DNA of 64,000 bases from Parabacteroides timonensis. GTDB lineage: Bacteria; Bacteroidota; Bacteroidia; Bacteroidales; Tannerellaceae. The DNA is taken from the NCBI RefSeq assembly GCF_900128505.1, contig NZ_LT669941.1:3766728-3830727 (forward strand), written 5' to 3'. Position numbers and translations under genes: made by a program. The notes beneath the pieces are model-generated. The model was not told the origin of the DNA, ran no database searches, and worked only from the letters and a program-made list of their open reading frames with translations. This document shows, piece by piece, positions 35,948-44,572 of this stretch; position 1 is the stretch's first letter; every line of letters starts with the position of its first letter.

Positions 35948-36424
35948 ATGAAGACACTGGTACACACTGAGAAAGAACATATAGAGGCAATCATCCGTAG
36001 CTGCGACGTCTGTTTCGTCGGTCTGGCAGATACGGACGGTACACCTTACGTTATTCCTATGAACTTTGGCTATCGCGATGGTGTTATTTATTTACATTCT
36101 GCCCAGGAAGGTCGCAGCATTTCTATTTTGGAGCGTAATCCGAAGATCTGTATCACGTTCAGTACCGATCACGACTTGGTATTCCAGCACCCCGAAGTAG
36201 CTTGCAGCTACCGTATGCGTTCGAAAAGCGTCATCGCTTGGGGAGAAGTACGGTATGAAGAAGATTTCGATAAGAAAGTGGAAGCTCTGGATATTATTAT
36301 GAAACAATATTCAGACAAAGAATTCCGTTATTCAGACCCGGCAGTTAAAAACGTAAAGATATGGCTGGTAGACCTCGATGAAGTAACATGCAAAGAATTC
36401 GGGGCACCGCACAAGAAATACTAA
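35948..36424 (+). CDS. Pyridoxamine 5'-phosphate oxidase-related flavin-binding protein
   Basis: A 158-residue cytoplasmic split-barrel protein of the Pyridox_ox_2 group, which includes the Nim nitroimidazole-resistance proteins. Visible family features are VCFVGLADTDGTPYVIPMNF, GVIYLHSAQEGRSISILERN (flavin phosphate contact), and SVIAWGEVRYEEDFDKKVEA. The family binds FMN, F420 or haem; the cofactor and substrate here are not determined. A -7 match TATGTTTG lies at 35917-35924. I do not call it a resistance gene, because many close relatives are ordinary chromosomal genes. Confidence 0.88.
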   Translation: MKTLVHTEKEHIEAIIRSCDVCFVGLADTDGTPYVIPMNFGYRDGVIYLHSAQEGRSISILERNPKICITFSTDHDLVFQHPEVACSYRMRSKSVIAWGEVRYEEDFDKKVEALDIIMKQYSDKEFRYSDPAVKNVKIWLVDLDEVTCKEFGAPHKKY

Positions 36425-36444
36425 ACATTTAATAGAATGAGTAT

Positions 36445-36936
36445 ATGAAGAATTTATTAGCAATATTTTTAATGGCAATCTTGTTCGTTTCGTGCGACGG
36501 GGAAATAGGGCCGATGGGCCCTCCGGGACCTCCGGGAGAACCAGGGCAAGATGGTGGTATTACCGAATGGTGGATAGATAAAAACATAGCAGTCAAATCT
36601 AGCGACTGGGAACTGGTAGACAACGGAGCCGGCAAGCCTTTCTTTATATATGAATACAGGATCGACGACAAGAACTATGATCTGTATCAGGATGCTTATG
36701 CTGAAGGATTAGTCACCTGCTATATGTATCTGGACTACGACGACAAAAACATACAGGCGCAAACGGCATTGCCCTATACGCTTTATGATAAAGACGATCA
36801 GAACAATCACTGGGAAGAACATTACTCGGCAGAGTACACGATCGACGGATTCATTATCTTCAAGGTAACAATCTCCGATTTCTTCGTTGACCAGCGACCG
36901 CCGGAGGCTCATTTTAAAGTAGCTTTAACCTATTAA
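36445..36936 (+). CDS. Small lipoprotein with a short collagen-like Gly-X-Y tract
   Basis: A 163-residue protein of unknown function. The signal peptide ends in lipobox FVSC (Cys18). Directly after the lipidated Cys and one Asp comes a run of six Gly-X-Y triplets (GEIGPMGPPGPPGEPGQD) followed by GG, then a globular domain of about 120 residues with many Tyr, Asp and Asn. The tract is too short for a stable triple helix by itself but could be a rigid spacer lifting the domain off the membrane or a trimerisation seed. The gene starts 20 bases after the flavin protein gene, probably in one operon. Confidence 0.82.
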   Translation: MKNLLAIFLMAILFVSCDGEIGPMGPPGPPGEPGQDGGITEWWIDKNIAVKSSDWELVDNGAGKPFFIYEYRIDDKNYDLYQDAYAEGLVTCYMYLDYDDKNIQAQTALPYTLYDKDDQNNHWEEHYSAEYTIDGFIIFKVTISDFFVDQRPPEAHFKVALTY

Positions 36937-36994
36937 AAGTACACATATATCAGATATTTAATGTACTTTTGCCCAAAATAAGATTTTCAAAATA

Positions 36995-37894
36995 ATGGGA
37001 TTGCAAAAGCATAGCAAGGTACTGAATGAAACAGTAGAGAAGCTTTCGGACGAGAGCTCATACAAACAACTGTTCCATGCATACCGTGACGAAGAGGCAT
37101 TACCTTCGGGAGAAGTGCTGAAGGACATCATAGACCTGTGCCGTGCAATCCTGTTTCCGGGTTACTACGGGAATGCGCGGATCAGCAAACAAACGATCCG
37201 CTTCCATACCGGAGTGAACGTAGAAACCCTGCATACCTTACTCTGCCGGCAAATCTATGCCGGACTTTGCCTGGCCGATACCAGCTGTACTTCCTGCCCG
37301 GAAGAAAAAATACAAGCACACGCGGAAGCACTTACCGAAGCATTCATCGCAACCCTCCCGGAGATGCGAAGCCTGCTCGCTACCGATGCCGAAGCCGCCT
37401 ACAACGGCGACCCTGCCGCACAGAACATCAGTGAAGTGATATTCTGCTACCCCGGGTTCCGGGCCATCTGCAATTATCGTATCGCACACCAGCTATATAA
37501 GCTCCGTGTCCCTTTCATCCCCCGTATGATCACCGAAATGGCTCATTCCGAGACAGGTATCGACATTCATCCGGGAGCTGAGATCGGACACTATTTCTCT
37601 ATTGACCACGGAACAGGAACCGTGATAGGCGAAACCAGTATTATCGGGAACCGCGTACGTATCTTCCAGGGCGTCAGCCTTGCCGGAGAGAAATTGCCCC
37701 CCGACGAAAACGGGAATGCTATCCGCGGCGTAGCCCGTCACCCGATCCTGGAAGACGACGTAACAGTCTATTCCAATGCCACTTTGCTGGGCAGGATACG
37801 GATCGGTAAAGGAGCGACGGTCTGTGGTAACGTCTGGATCACCGGTGATGTACCCCCCGGCGACGTGATTACGCAAAATAAAATAACTAAATAA
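36995..37894 (+). CDS. cysE: Serine O-acetyltransferase
   Basis: The enzyme makes O-acetyl-L-serine from serine and acetyl-CoA, the first step of cysteine synthesis, in the cytoplasm. The 299-residue chain has an N-terminal helical domain and a C-terminal left-handed beta-helix with hexapeptide repeats: GIDIHPGAEIGHYFSIDHGT, GETSIIGNRVRIFQGVSLAG, and ATLLGRIRIGKGATVCGNVW. The His in FSIDHGTG and Asp of the same segment correspond to the catalytic pair of CysE. It is longer than E. coli CysE (273), matching the Bacteroidetes/plant-like EpsC group. The rRNA methyltransferase gene starts 26 bases later. Confidence 0.94.
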   Translation: MGLQKHSKVLNETVEKLSDESSYKQLFHAYRDEEALPSGEVLKDIIDLCRAILFPGYYGNARISKQTIRFHTGVNVETLHTLLCRQIYAGLCLADTSCTSCPEEKIQAHAEALTEAFIATLPEMRSLLATDAEAAYNGDPAAQNISEVIFCYPGFRAICNYRIAHQLYKLRVPFIPRMITEMAHSETGIDIHPGAEIGHYFSIDHGTGTVIGETSIIGNRVRIFQGVSLAGEKLPPDENGNAIRGVARHPILEDDVTVYSNATLLGRIRIGKGATVCGNVWITGDVPPGDVITQNKITK

Positions 37895-37919
37895 ATATCT
37901 TTTCTTACAACGCACACAA

Positions 37920-39533
37920 ATGAATAACGAGACATTTGAAATGGTGGCCAAAACCCTATACGGGTTAGAAGAAATACTGGCCGGTGAGTTATTAGCTATT
38001 GGCGCTAACGATATCGAAATCGGACGCCGGATGGTATCTTTCACAGGAGACAAAGAAGTGCTTTACAAAGCGAACTTCTGCTGCCGCACCGCACTGCGCA
38101 TCCTGAAACCGATCTATCACTTTAAAGCCAAAGACGCCGATACGGTTTACAAGGAAGTTAAGAAAGTAGTATGGGAAAACTACATGTCACTGGACAAGAC
38201 CTTTGCGATCGACTCCGTGATCTATTCCGACGATTTCAACCATTCAAAGTTCGTTGCCTACCGCACGAAAGATGCGATTGTCGACTATTTTATGGAGAAG
38301 CACAACAAGCGGCCTTCCGTACGTGTGAATAATCCGGACTTATATATCAACATACATATCTCGCACAACGACTGTACACTGTCGATCGACAGTTCGGGCG
38401 AGAGCTTACACAAACGCGGCTACCGTGTCGAGCAGACAGAAGCTCCGTTGAACGAAGTACTGGCCGCCGGCATGATTCTGAAAACAGGTTGGAAAGGTGA
38501 GTCGAACTTCGTCGACCCGATGTGCGGCTCCGGTACCCTATTGATCGAAGCGGCCATGATCGCCCTCAACATCGCCCCGGGTATCCATCGCAAAGAGTTC
38601 GCCTTCGAGAAATGGATCGATTTCGACCAGGAATTGTTCGACCGTATCTACAACGACGAAAGCAACGAACGCGAGTTCACCTTCAAATGCTATGGCTCGG
38701 ATATCAACCCGGCCGCCATCGAAATTGCCCAGAAGAATATTCGCAGTGCCGGATTGGTTAAATATATCGACCTGCAAACACTGCCTTTCCAGCAGTATGC
38801 AGACGCACCGCAACCGGGTATCATGGTAACCAACCCTCCTTACGGCGAACGTATATCCAGCCGTGACCTGCTCGGACTCTATACGATGATCGGCGAACGC
38901 ATCAAACATGTATTCACCGGTTATAAAGTATGGATACTAAGCTATAAAGACGAATGTTTCGACAAGATCGGCCTGCGTCCGAACGAGAAGATGAAACTGA
39001 TCAACGGTTCACTCGACTGCGAATACCGCTGCTACGATATTTTTGAAGGAAAGAATAAAGATTATAAGAAAGCATTGAACGAAGAAGGAGGAGAAACCCC
39101 TTCCGACTCACGTCCTAAAACAGAGTTTCCGAGAAAGGAATACGGAAGCCGCAGCAACGACCGTCCTGCCGGCCGTCCTAATTTCAAGTCCGACCGCATG
39201 GACAGCCCGGCTCGCCGCTTTGCTGCCGCCCATAGCGAAGACGACGAGGAACGCGCAGCTGCAGCACCCGGCAAACGCTTCTTCGGCGAAGATCGCAACG
39301 ACGGACGCCCCGCCCGCAAACAGTTCGGTGGCGAGCGTGAAAAACGCCCGGTCCGCCCAATCCTACACAAAGCCGGCGAGAAGCGCCCGGTCAAAATGCG
39401 TTATAAAGACGAAGACGATAAGTTCTCAAAGAACAAAAAGAACTTCGGAGACAGAAAACGCGGAGACGTACGTTCATTCAAGAAACCATTCAAAAGAGGC
39501 ACAGATGATTTTAAAGACGAGTTTGACGATTAA
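37920..39533 (+). CDS. THUMP-domain class I 23S rRNA guanine-N2 methyltransferase (RlmL N-terminal type) with basic disordered tail
   Basis: The protein should methylate a guanine of 23S rRNA (G2445 in E. coli RlmL). Residues 1-160 hold the ferredoxin-like and THUMP domains; 160-380 the Rossmann methyltransferase with FVDPMCGSGTLLIEAAMIAL and the catalytic motif N305-P-P-Y308 in VTNPPYGER. The second RlmL domain (RlmK) is absent, as usual outside gammaproteobacteria. From about residue 385 to 537 comes a low-complexity tail rich in Arg, Lys, Asp and Gly (for example RPAGRPNFKSDRM and KRPVRPILHKAGEKRP), likely an RNA-binding disordered extension. Its last 29 bases overlap the start of the next gene. 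Confidence 0.93.
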   Translation: MNNETFEMVAKTLYGLEEILAGELLAIGANDIEIGRRMVSFTGDKEVLYKANFCCRTALRILKPIYHFKAKDADTVYKEVKKVVWENYMSLDKTFAIDSVIYSDDFNHSKFVAYRTKDAIVDYFMEKHNKRPSVRVNNPDLYINIHISHNDCTLSIDSSGESLHKRGYRVEQTEAPLNEVLAAGMILKTGWKGESNFVDPMCGSGTLLIEAAMIALNIAPGIHRKEFAFEKWIDFDQELFDRIYNDESNEREFTFKCYGSDINPAAIEIAQKNIRSAGLVKYIDLQTLPFQQYADAPQPGIMVTNPPYGERISSRDLLGLYTMIGERIKHVFTGYKVWILSYKDECFDKIGLRPNEKMKLINGSLDCEYRCYDIFEGKNKDYKKALNEEGGETPSDSRPKTEFPRKEYGSRSNDRPAGRPNFKSDRMDSPARRFAAAHSEDDEERAAAAPGKRFFGEDRNDGRPARKQFGGEREKRPVRPILHKAGEKRPVKMRYKDEDDKFSKNKKNFGDRKRGDVRSFKKPFKRGTDDFKDEFDD

Positions 39534-41721
39534 ATATCTTCTACTCCTTTGTGCGTTTGTTTTATCTACACCTATAACACTGATGGCACAAGACAAACAG
39601 TTTACCTTACACGACCTGATCCCGGGCGGAAAAACGTACAGCCGCTTCGTGCCGGAAAACCGGTCACAGCTGCAATGGATAGGCGACGACACGTATATAT
39701 ATGTAGAAAAGAACAGCGTAATAGGAGCCAAACCGAAGCATTACCCCGAGATACGTGTCAGCCTCTCCGGGCTGAATGAAGCGTTGCAGGCTGCCGGACT
39801 CGATACTGTGGGACGTATGCCGTCTTTCTCGGTACCTTACAAAGACAAACAGATACTAGCGTTCACCTCCAAGCAGCACCGTATCCATTACGATATGCAG
39901 CGACATAAGGTGGTAGCCGACTACAAGCTGGACCGAAAATGGAGCAATTACGCGTTCTGTCCGGCTAACAACTACCTGGCTTTCACGGAAGGCAACAACA
40001 TACAGATCCTTTCGCCGGAGAACCGGCCGGAGATTGTTACACGTGAAACAAAAGACGGTGTCGTGTGCGGACAGGCTGTCCACCAGCGGGAATTCGGCAT
40101 CAATAAAGGCCTGTTCTGGTCGCCGGAAGGTGACGCTCTGGCTTTCTACCGCATGGACGAGAGCATGGTGACCGACTATCCGATCGTCAATATCGATGCC
40201 CGCTGTGCGAAAGCCGAACCGAACAAATACCCGATGGCAGGGATGAAAAGCCATGAGGTAACAGTAGGCGTCTACAACCTGGCAAGCGGCAACACGATCT
40301 GGCTAAAGACAGGAACTCCCAAAGAGAAATACCTGACGAACATCGCCTGGAACCCTGACGGGAAAAGTATCTATATCGCAGAACTGAACCGCGACCAGAA
40401 CGAAATGCACCTGGTACGCTACTCCGCCCTGACAGGCGAGAAGGAGGCCGACCTGTTCACCGAAACAAACGAACACTATGTCGAGCCGCAGCACCCCATA
40501 CTTTTCCTGCCCAACGCCCCGGATAAGTTTATCTGGCAAAGCCAACGCGACGGATACAATCATCTTTACCTGTATGGTACGACCGGCAAGCTACTGAAAC
40601 AGCTTACCAAAGGCGAATGGGTTGTCACTGGTGTAAACGGTTTCGATGCCAAAGGCGAAAACCTCTTCCTCACTTCCACCCAACCGCATGTACTGAGCTC
40701 ATTCAGCTACGGGACACCGATGAACGTGAACGGCTGGAAGCTGAACCTGAAAAAAGGCGACACACAGCTCCTCACCTGGAGCGCCGGCCTGGAAAGCGTA
40801 CATACCCTGTCCGTCAGTCCTTCCGGGAAATATGCGATAGACAGCTACGAAGCCCCTAAGATACCACGTAATATCGACATTGTACAGACGAAAGACGGAA
40901 AGGTACTCGAAAACCTCCTGACCGCCAAAAACCCGTACGAAGGCTACGCAATGCCTGAGATAGAAGCCGGCATACTGAAGGCGGCCGACGGCACGACCGA
41001 CCTGCATTACCGCCTGGTAAAACCCGTCGGACTGGATGAAAACAAGAAATACCCGACCATCGTCTACGTCTACGGCGGCCCTCACTCGCAACTGGTTACA
41101 GGCGGATGGCTGAACGGCGTAAGAGGGTGGGATATCTATATGGCCGGGCGCGGATATGTAGTCTACACCATCGACAACCGGGGTACCTCGAACCGGGGAT
41201 TTGCTTTCGAAAGCGTGATCCACCGTAACCTGGGAGTCAACGAGATGGCCGACCAGATGAAAGGTGTGGAGTTCCTCCGATCGTTGCCCTATGTGGATGC
41301 CGACCGTATCGGTGTACATGGATGGAGTTACGGAGGCTTCATGACGACCAACCTGATCCTGACGCATCCCGATGTTTTCAAAGTCGGTGTAGCCGGCGGC
41401 CCGGTGATCGACTGGAGCAATTACGAGATCATGTACGGCGAACGGTACATGGACCGTCCACAGGATAACCCCGAAGGATATAAGAATGCCAACATGAAAC
41501 TGAAAGCAGGCAACCTGAAAGGCCACCTGCTCCAGATACACGGCGACATCGACCCGGTAGTGGTATGGCAACACAGCCTCGGCTTCCTAAAAGCCTGCGT
41601 GGATGCAAATACCTACCCCGACTATTTCGTATATCCCCGTCACCAACATAACGTGATCGGCAAAGACCGCCCGCATCTGTATGAGAAGATTACACGATAC
41701 TTTGATGATTATTTAAAATAA
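39505..41721 (+). CDS. Dipeptidyl peptidase IV (S9 family serine peptidase)
   Basis: The exported enzyme removes X-Pro dipeptides from peptide N-termini in the periplasm and helps amino-acid acquisition in this group. I chose the ATG at 39505 because it gives a signal peptide (LLLLCAFVLSTPITLMAQ) and 738 residues, the family length; a longer in-frame opening to 39220 only reads the neighbour's tail. An N-terminal beta-propeller precedes an alpha/beta-hydrolase domain with triad Ser608 (GWSYGGFM), Asp683 (HGDIDPV) and His715 (RHQHNV). The substrate-binding pair is probably the Glu-Glu equivalent in REFGINKGLFWSPEGD, though this shows fewer Glu than the human enzyme. It overlaps the methyltransferase gene by 29 bases. 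Confidence 0.92.
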   Translation: MILKTSLTIKYLLLLCAFVLSTPITLMAQDKQFTLHDLIPGGKTYSRFVPENRSQLQWIGDDTYIYVEKNSVIGAKPKHYPEIRVSLSGLNEALQAAGLDTVGRMPSFSVPYKDKQILAFTSKQHRIHYDMQRHKVVADYKLDRKWSNYAFCPANNYLAFTEGNNIQILSPENRPEIVTRETKDGVVCGQAVHQREFGINKGLFWSPEGDALAFYRMDESMVTDYPIVNIDARCAKAEPNKYPMAGMKSHEVTVGVYNLASGNTIWLKTGTPKEKYLTNIAWNPDGKSIYIAELNRDQNEMHLVRYSALTGEKEADLFTETNEHYVEPQHPILFLPNAPDKFIWQSQRDGYNHLYLYGTTGKLLKQLTKGEWVVTGVNGFDAKGENLFLTSTQPHVLSSFSYGTPMNVNGWKLNLKKGDTQLLTWSAGLESVHTLSVSPSGKYAIDSYEAPKIPRNIDIVQTKDGKVLENLLTAKNPYEGYAMPEIEAGILKAADGTTDLHYRLVKPVGLDENKKYPTIVYVYGGPHSQLVTGGWLNGVRGWDIYMAGRGYVVYTIDNRGTSNRGFAFESVIHRNLGVNEMADQMKGVEFLRSLPYVDADRIGVHGWSYGGFMTTNLILTHPDVFKVGVAGGPVIDWSNYEIMYGERYMDRPQDNPEGYKNANMKLKAGNLKGHLLQIHGDIDPVVVWQHSLGFLKACVDANTYPDYFVYPRHQHNVIGKDRPHLYEKITRYFDDYLK

Positions 41722-41732
41722 ATTACGACGAT

Positions 41733-43001
41733 ATGAATATTCTGTTATTAGGCTCCGGCGGCCGCGAACACGCAATAGCCTGGAAGATCGCTCAAAGTCC
41801 GAAGGTGGACAAGTTATTCATTGCCCCCGGTAACGCAGGTACTGCACAGGTGGGAACCAATGTACATATCAAGGCTGACGATTTCCAGACCATAAAAGAA
41901 TTCGTATTGGCTAACAACGTCAACATGGTGGTTGTAGGCCCGGAAGACCCGTTGGTAAAAGGTGTCTACGACTTCTTCAAGAACGACGCTTCCCTGGCCT
42001 CCATCCCGGTGATCGGTCCCTCTAAAGCCGGTGCACAGCTGGAAGGCAGCAAAGACTTTGCCAAGGCTTTCATGATGCGTCACAACATACCGACAGCCCG
42101 TTACAAGAGTATCACTGCCGAAAATCTGGAAGAAGGATATGCCTTCCTCGAATCGCTGACAGCCCCTTACGTATTGAAAGCCGACGGACTGGCAGCCGGC
42201 AAAGGCGTATTGATCCTCGAAACACTAGAAGAAGCGAAAAAGGAACTGAGCGACATGCTGAACGGCATGTTCGGCGACGCCAGCAGAACAGTCCTTATCG
42301 AAGAATTTATGACAGGTATCGAATGCTCCGTATTCGTCATGACCGACGGCACAAACTACAAAGTACTCCCGGTAGCCAAAGATTATAAACGTATAGGTGA
42401 AGGCAACACAGGCCTCAACACCGGCGGTATGGGAGCCGTTTCCCCTGTTCCTTTCGCCGACGAAACCTATATGGCAAAGGTGGACGAGCAGATTATCCGT
42501 CCGACTATCGAAGGACTGAAAGCGGAAGGTATCGACTACAAAGGTTTCATCTTCCTTGGCCTGATCAACGAGAACGACCCGAAGGTGATCGAATACAACT
42601 GCCGTATGGGCGACCCGGAGACGGAAGTAGTTATGCTCCGTATCCAAAGCGACCTAGTAGACCTGCTGGAAGGCATAGCCGAAGGTAACCTCGACAACCG
42701 CACCCTGGTTCACGACCCGCGTGCAGCCGTTACTGTTATGCTGGTAAGCGGCGGTTATCCCGAAGCATACGAGAAAGGCAAATTGATCTACGGCCTGGAC
42801 GATGTTCCATCCGACAACATCCTTTTCCACGCCGGTACCGTCGCTGCCAACGGTCGTATCCTGACCAACGGTGGACGCGTCATCGCCGTCAGCTCTTACG
42901 GAGCCGACAAGGAAGAGGCCCTGGCCCGCTCTTTTGCCGGTGCGAAGAAAATCTTATTCGACAAGAAGTATTTCCGGAGCGATATAGGATTTGATCTGTA
43001 A
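41733..43001 (+). CDS. purD: Phosphoribosylamine--glycine ligase (GAR synthetase)
   Basis: The enzyme joins glycine to 5-phosphoribosylamine with ATP, the second step of purine synthesis. The 422-residue chain has the N-domain start MNILLLGSGGREHAIAWKIA, the GPEDPLVKGV segment, an ATP-grasp domain (YVLKADGLAAGKGVLILETL, NCRMGDPETEVVM with metal-binding Glu/Asp) and the C-terminal VSSYGADKEEALARSF region. All family landmarks are intact. It starts 11 bases after the DPP-IV stop, so it belongs to the same transcription unit. Confidence 0.97.
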   Translation: MNILLLGSGGREHAIAWKIAQSPKVDKLFIAPGNAGTAQVGTNVHIKADDFQTIKEFVLANNVNMVVVGPEDPLVKGVYDFFKNDASLASIPVIGPSKAGAQLEGSKDFAKAFMMRHNIPTARYKSITAENLEEGYAFLESLTAPYVLKADGLAAGKGVLILETLEEAKKELSDMLNGMFGDASRTVLIEEFMTGIECSVFVMTDGTNYKVLPVAKDYKRIGEGNTGLNTGGMGAVSPVPFADETYMAKVDEQIIRPTIEGLKAEGIDYKGFIFLGLINENDPKVIEYNCRMGDPETEVVMLRIQSDLVDLLEGIAEGNLDNRTLVHDPRAAVTVMLVSGGYPEAYEKGKLIYGLDDVPSDNILFHAGTVAANGRILTNGGRVIAVSSYGADKEEALARSFAGAKKILFDKKYFRSDIGFDL

Positions 43002-43024
43002 GAGGGTATTATATCTAAAGCATA

Positions 43025-44035
43025 ATGAACAGTACATACAATTACTCACGCAGAAACAACATATCCGGCACTGGTACCTTTATTACCGTGTTGCTGGCCT
43101 GTGTTGTATGCTGGGTAATTAGTTACATGAATTCGGTAGGATATCCGGTATATGGCGAAGTGACTGCCCCTCCGCTGTGGAACGCCATCTGCCAGGTACT
43201 GCCCGGCAAGGCTTTCACCTACGGCATCGGTATATTATTGATGTTCGGAGGTGCTTTCCTGATCCACCGGGCCAACTATATATTGGTCCTGATCCGGGAA
43301 AAGACACTATTGCCTTTTCTCTTTTATGTACTGTTCATCAGCACCAACCCGGACTTCCTCCCGCTGAAATCGACTTCACTGGGTGTATTCTGCCTCATAC
43401 TAGCTATCTACCAGCTATTCATGTCCTATCACGACCCGGAAGCCAAAAGTAACGCCTACAACGCAGCACTGCTTATCGGTGTAGGTAGCCTGTTATGGAT
43501 TCATATCCTATGGTTCCTGCCGCTGTTCTGGATGGGGATGTATAACTTCAGGACACTGAACATACGAACCTTCCTTGCCTCCCTATTGGGGGTCGGCACA
43601 ATCTACTGGTTTCTGTTGGGCTGGTGTGTATGGTTCCGCGACTTCACGCCGTTCACGATCCCGTTTGCCTCCCTGCTTAAGATACGTTTCCTGGTTTCAC
43701 AGGAGATCGGCCTGCTGAGTTGGATCGCCATACTGTGGACAGCCTTTCTGACAACCGCCTCCGCCATCAACATCATTACACATGAGTTCGAGGATGTCTT
43801 GCGTACACGCCAATTCTTATCCTTCCTAATCGCCATGTCGGTATGGGCATTCGCTCTTTATTTCCTTTACGAGCAGGCTTCCGAAGAGTTCCTGGAAACA
43901 GCCTGTGTGCCTGCCTCGATACTGATAGCTCATTTCTTCACCGTTATGCGGGGTAAGATCATCTTCTGGATGTTCTATTCGACAATTGTACTTTTTATTT
44001 CCCTCCTGATATTACGTCTATGGAATTTCTTATAG
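43025..44035 (+). CDS. Polytopic membrane protein of unknown function (DUF6427-like)
   Basis: A 336-residue protein with about ten predicted membrane helices, including TFITVLLACVVCWVISYMNS (near residue 18), LPFLFYVLFIST, LLWIHILWFLPLFWMGMYNF and the C-terminal IIFWMFYSTIVLFISLLILR. The helix layout and the run of aromatic residues resemble a Bacteroidetes-specific conserved family near purD; I recognise no catalytic motif. Its last 16 bases overlap the start of the YqaA-like gene, so translation is probably coupled. A role in the envelope is inferred only from topology. Confidence 0.72.
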   Translation: MNSTYNYSRRNNISGTGTFITVLLACVVCWVISYMNSVGYPVYGEVTAPPLWNAICQVLPGKAFTYGIGILLMFGGAFLIHRANYILVLIREKTLLPFLFYVLFISTNPDFLPLKSTSLGVFCLILAIYQLFMSYHDPEAKSNAYNAALLIGVGSLLWIHILWFLPLFWMGMYNFRTLNIRTFLASLLGVGTIYWFLLGWCVWFRDFTPFTIPFASLLKIRFLVSQEIGLLSWIAILWTAFLTTASAINIITHEFEDVLRTRQFLSFLIAMSVWAFALYFLYEQASEEFLETACVPASILIAHFFTVMRGKIIFWMFYSTIVLFISLLILRLWNFL

Positions 44036-44469
44036 AATATGGATACATCGGGGTGTTTATCGCCTCTTTCCTGGCAGCTACCATTCTGCCTTTTAGTAGT
44101 GAGGTGGTACTGACAGGTGTGCTGCTGGCCGGTTCCTCCTACTGGCCCTGTATGATCGCCGCCACCCTGGGAAACTTCCTGGGCGGTATGAGTTGTTACT
44201 GGCTCGGTATGCTCGGCAAAGTGGAATGGATCGAGAAATACCTCAAACTGGATGCTAAAAAGCTCCAAAAGGTTCAGGACTGGATCGCAGGAAAAGGCTC
44301 CTGGATGGGCTTCTTCGTCTTCCTCCCCGGCATCGGCGACTTTATCGCAGTGGCACTGGGTTTCCTCCGCGCTAACATCTGGATCGTCGCCATTTCGATG
44401 TTCCTGGGCAAGGCCATCCGCTACTGGGTATGGATGGAGTTCGTTTATAAAGTGCAGGGAATGTTTTAA
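44020..44469 (+). CDS. YqaA-family (SNARE-associated/DedA-like) membrane protein
   Basis: A 149-residue inner membrane protein with VTT/DedA-like features: FIASFLAATILPFSSEVVLT at the N-terminus, the re-entrant-like GNFLGGMSCYWLGML, and GFFVFLPGIGDFIAVALGFL ahead of the final helix. DedA relatives are linked to lipid scrambling and membrane homeostasis; the YqaA branch is short and uncharacterised. It overlaps the upstream membrane protein gene by 16 bases and ends the cysE-to-purD gene series. Confidence 0.88.
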   Translation: MEFLIEYGYIGVFIASFLAATILPFSSEVVLTGVLLAGSSYWPCMIAATLGNFLGGMSCYWLGMLGKVEWIEKYLKLDAKKLQKVQDWIAGKGSWMGFFVFLPGIGDFIAVALGFLRANIWIVAISMFLGKAIRYWVWMEFVYKVQGMF

Positions 44470-44496
44470 CTCACGTCTGATTAATCTATATTATCA

Positions 44497-44513
44497 TTAC
44501 GATTATTTCGTAA
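44497..44513 (+). promoter_or_regulatory. 17-base palindromic operator before the DUF4221 gene
   Basis: TTACGATTATTTCGTAA is a perfect six-base inverted repeat with a five-base spacer and fits the same TTACGA-N5-TCGTAA pattern as the two sites at 34184 and 34207. It covers the expected -33 region of a promoter whose -7 box is TATATTTG (44529-44536), so it should act as a repressor site. Confidence 0.68.
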
Positions 44514-44572
44514 ACGGTAGAAAATAACTATATTTGCGTTCACATTATACCTACTTTTAAATCCGGTCTCCT

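Noticed and set aside
35948..36424. Calling the flavin-binding protein a nitroimidazole resistance gene (nim)
   Set aside because: It belongs to the same broad fold but shows no specific evidence for Nim function; most relatives are ordinary chromosomal genes.
36445..36936. Collagen tract as a phage tail-fibre remnant
   Set aside because: The tract directly follows a lipobox and no phage genes surround it.
39220..39504. N-terminal extension of the DPP-IV reading frame
   Set aside because: It only reads the methyltransferase tail in another frame; the ATG at 39505 yields a normal signal peptide and family length.
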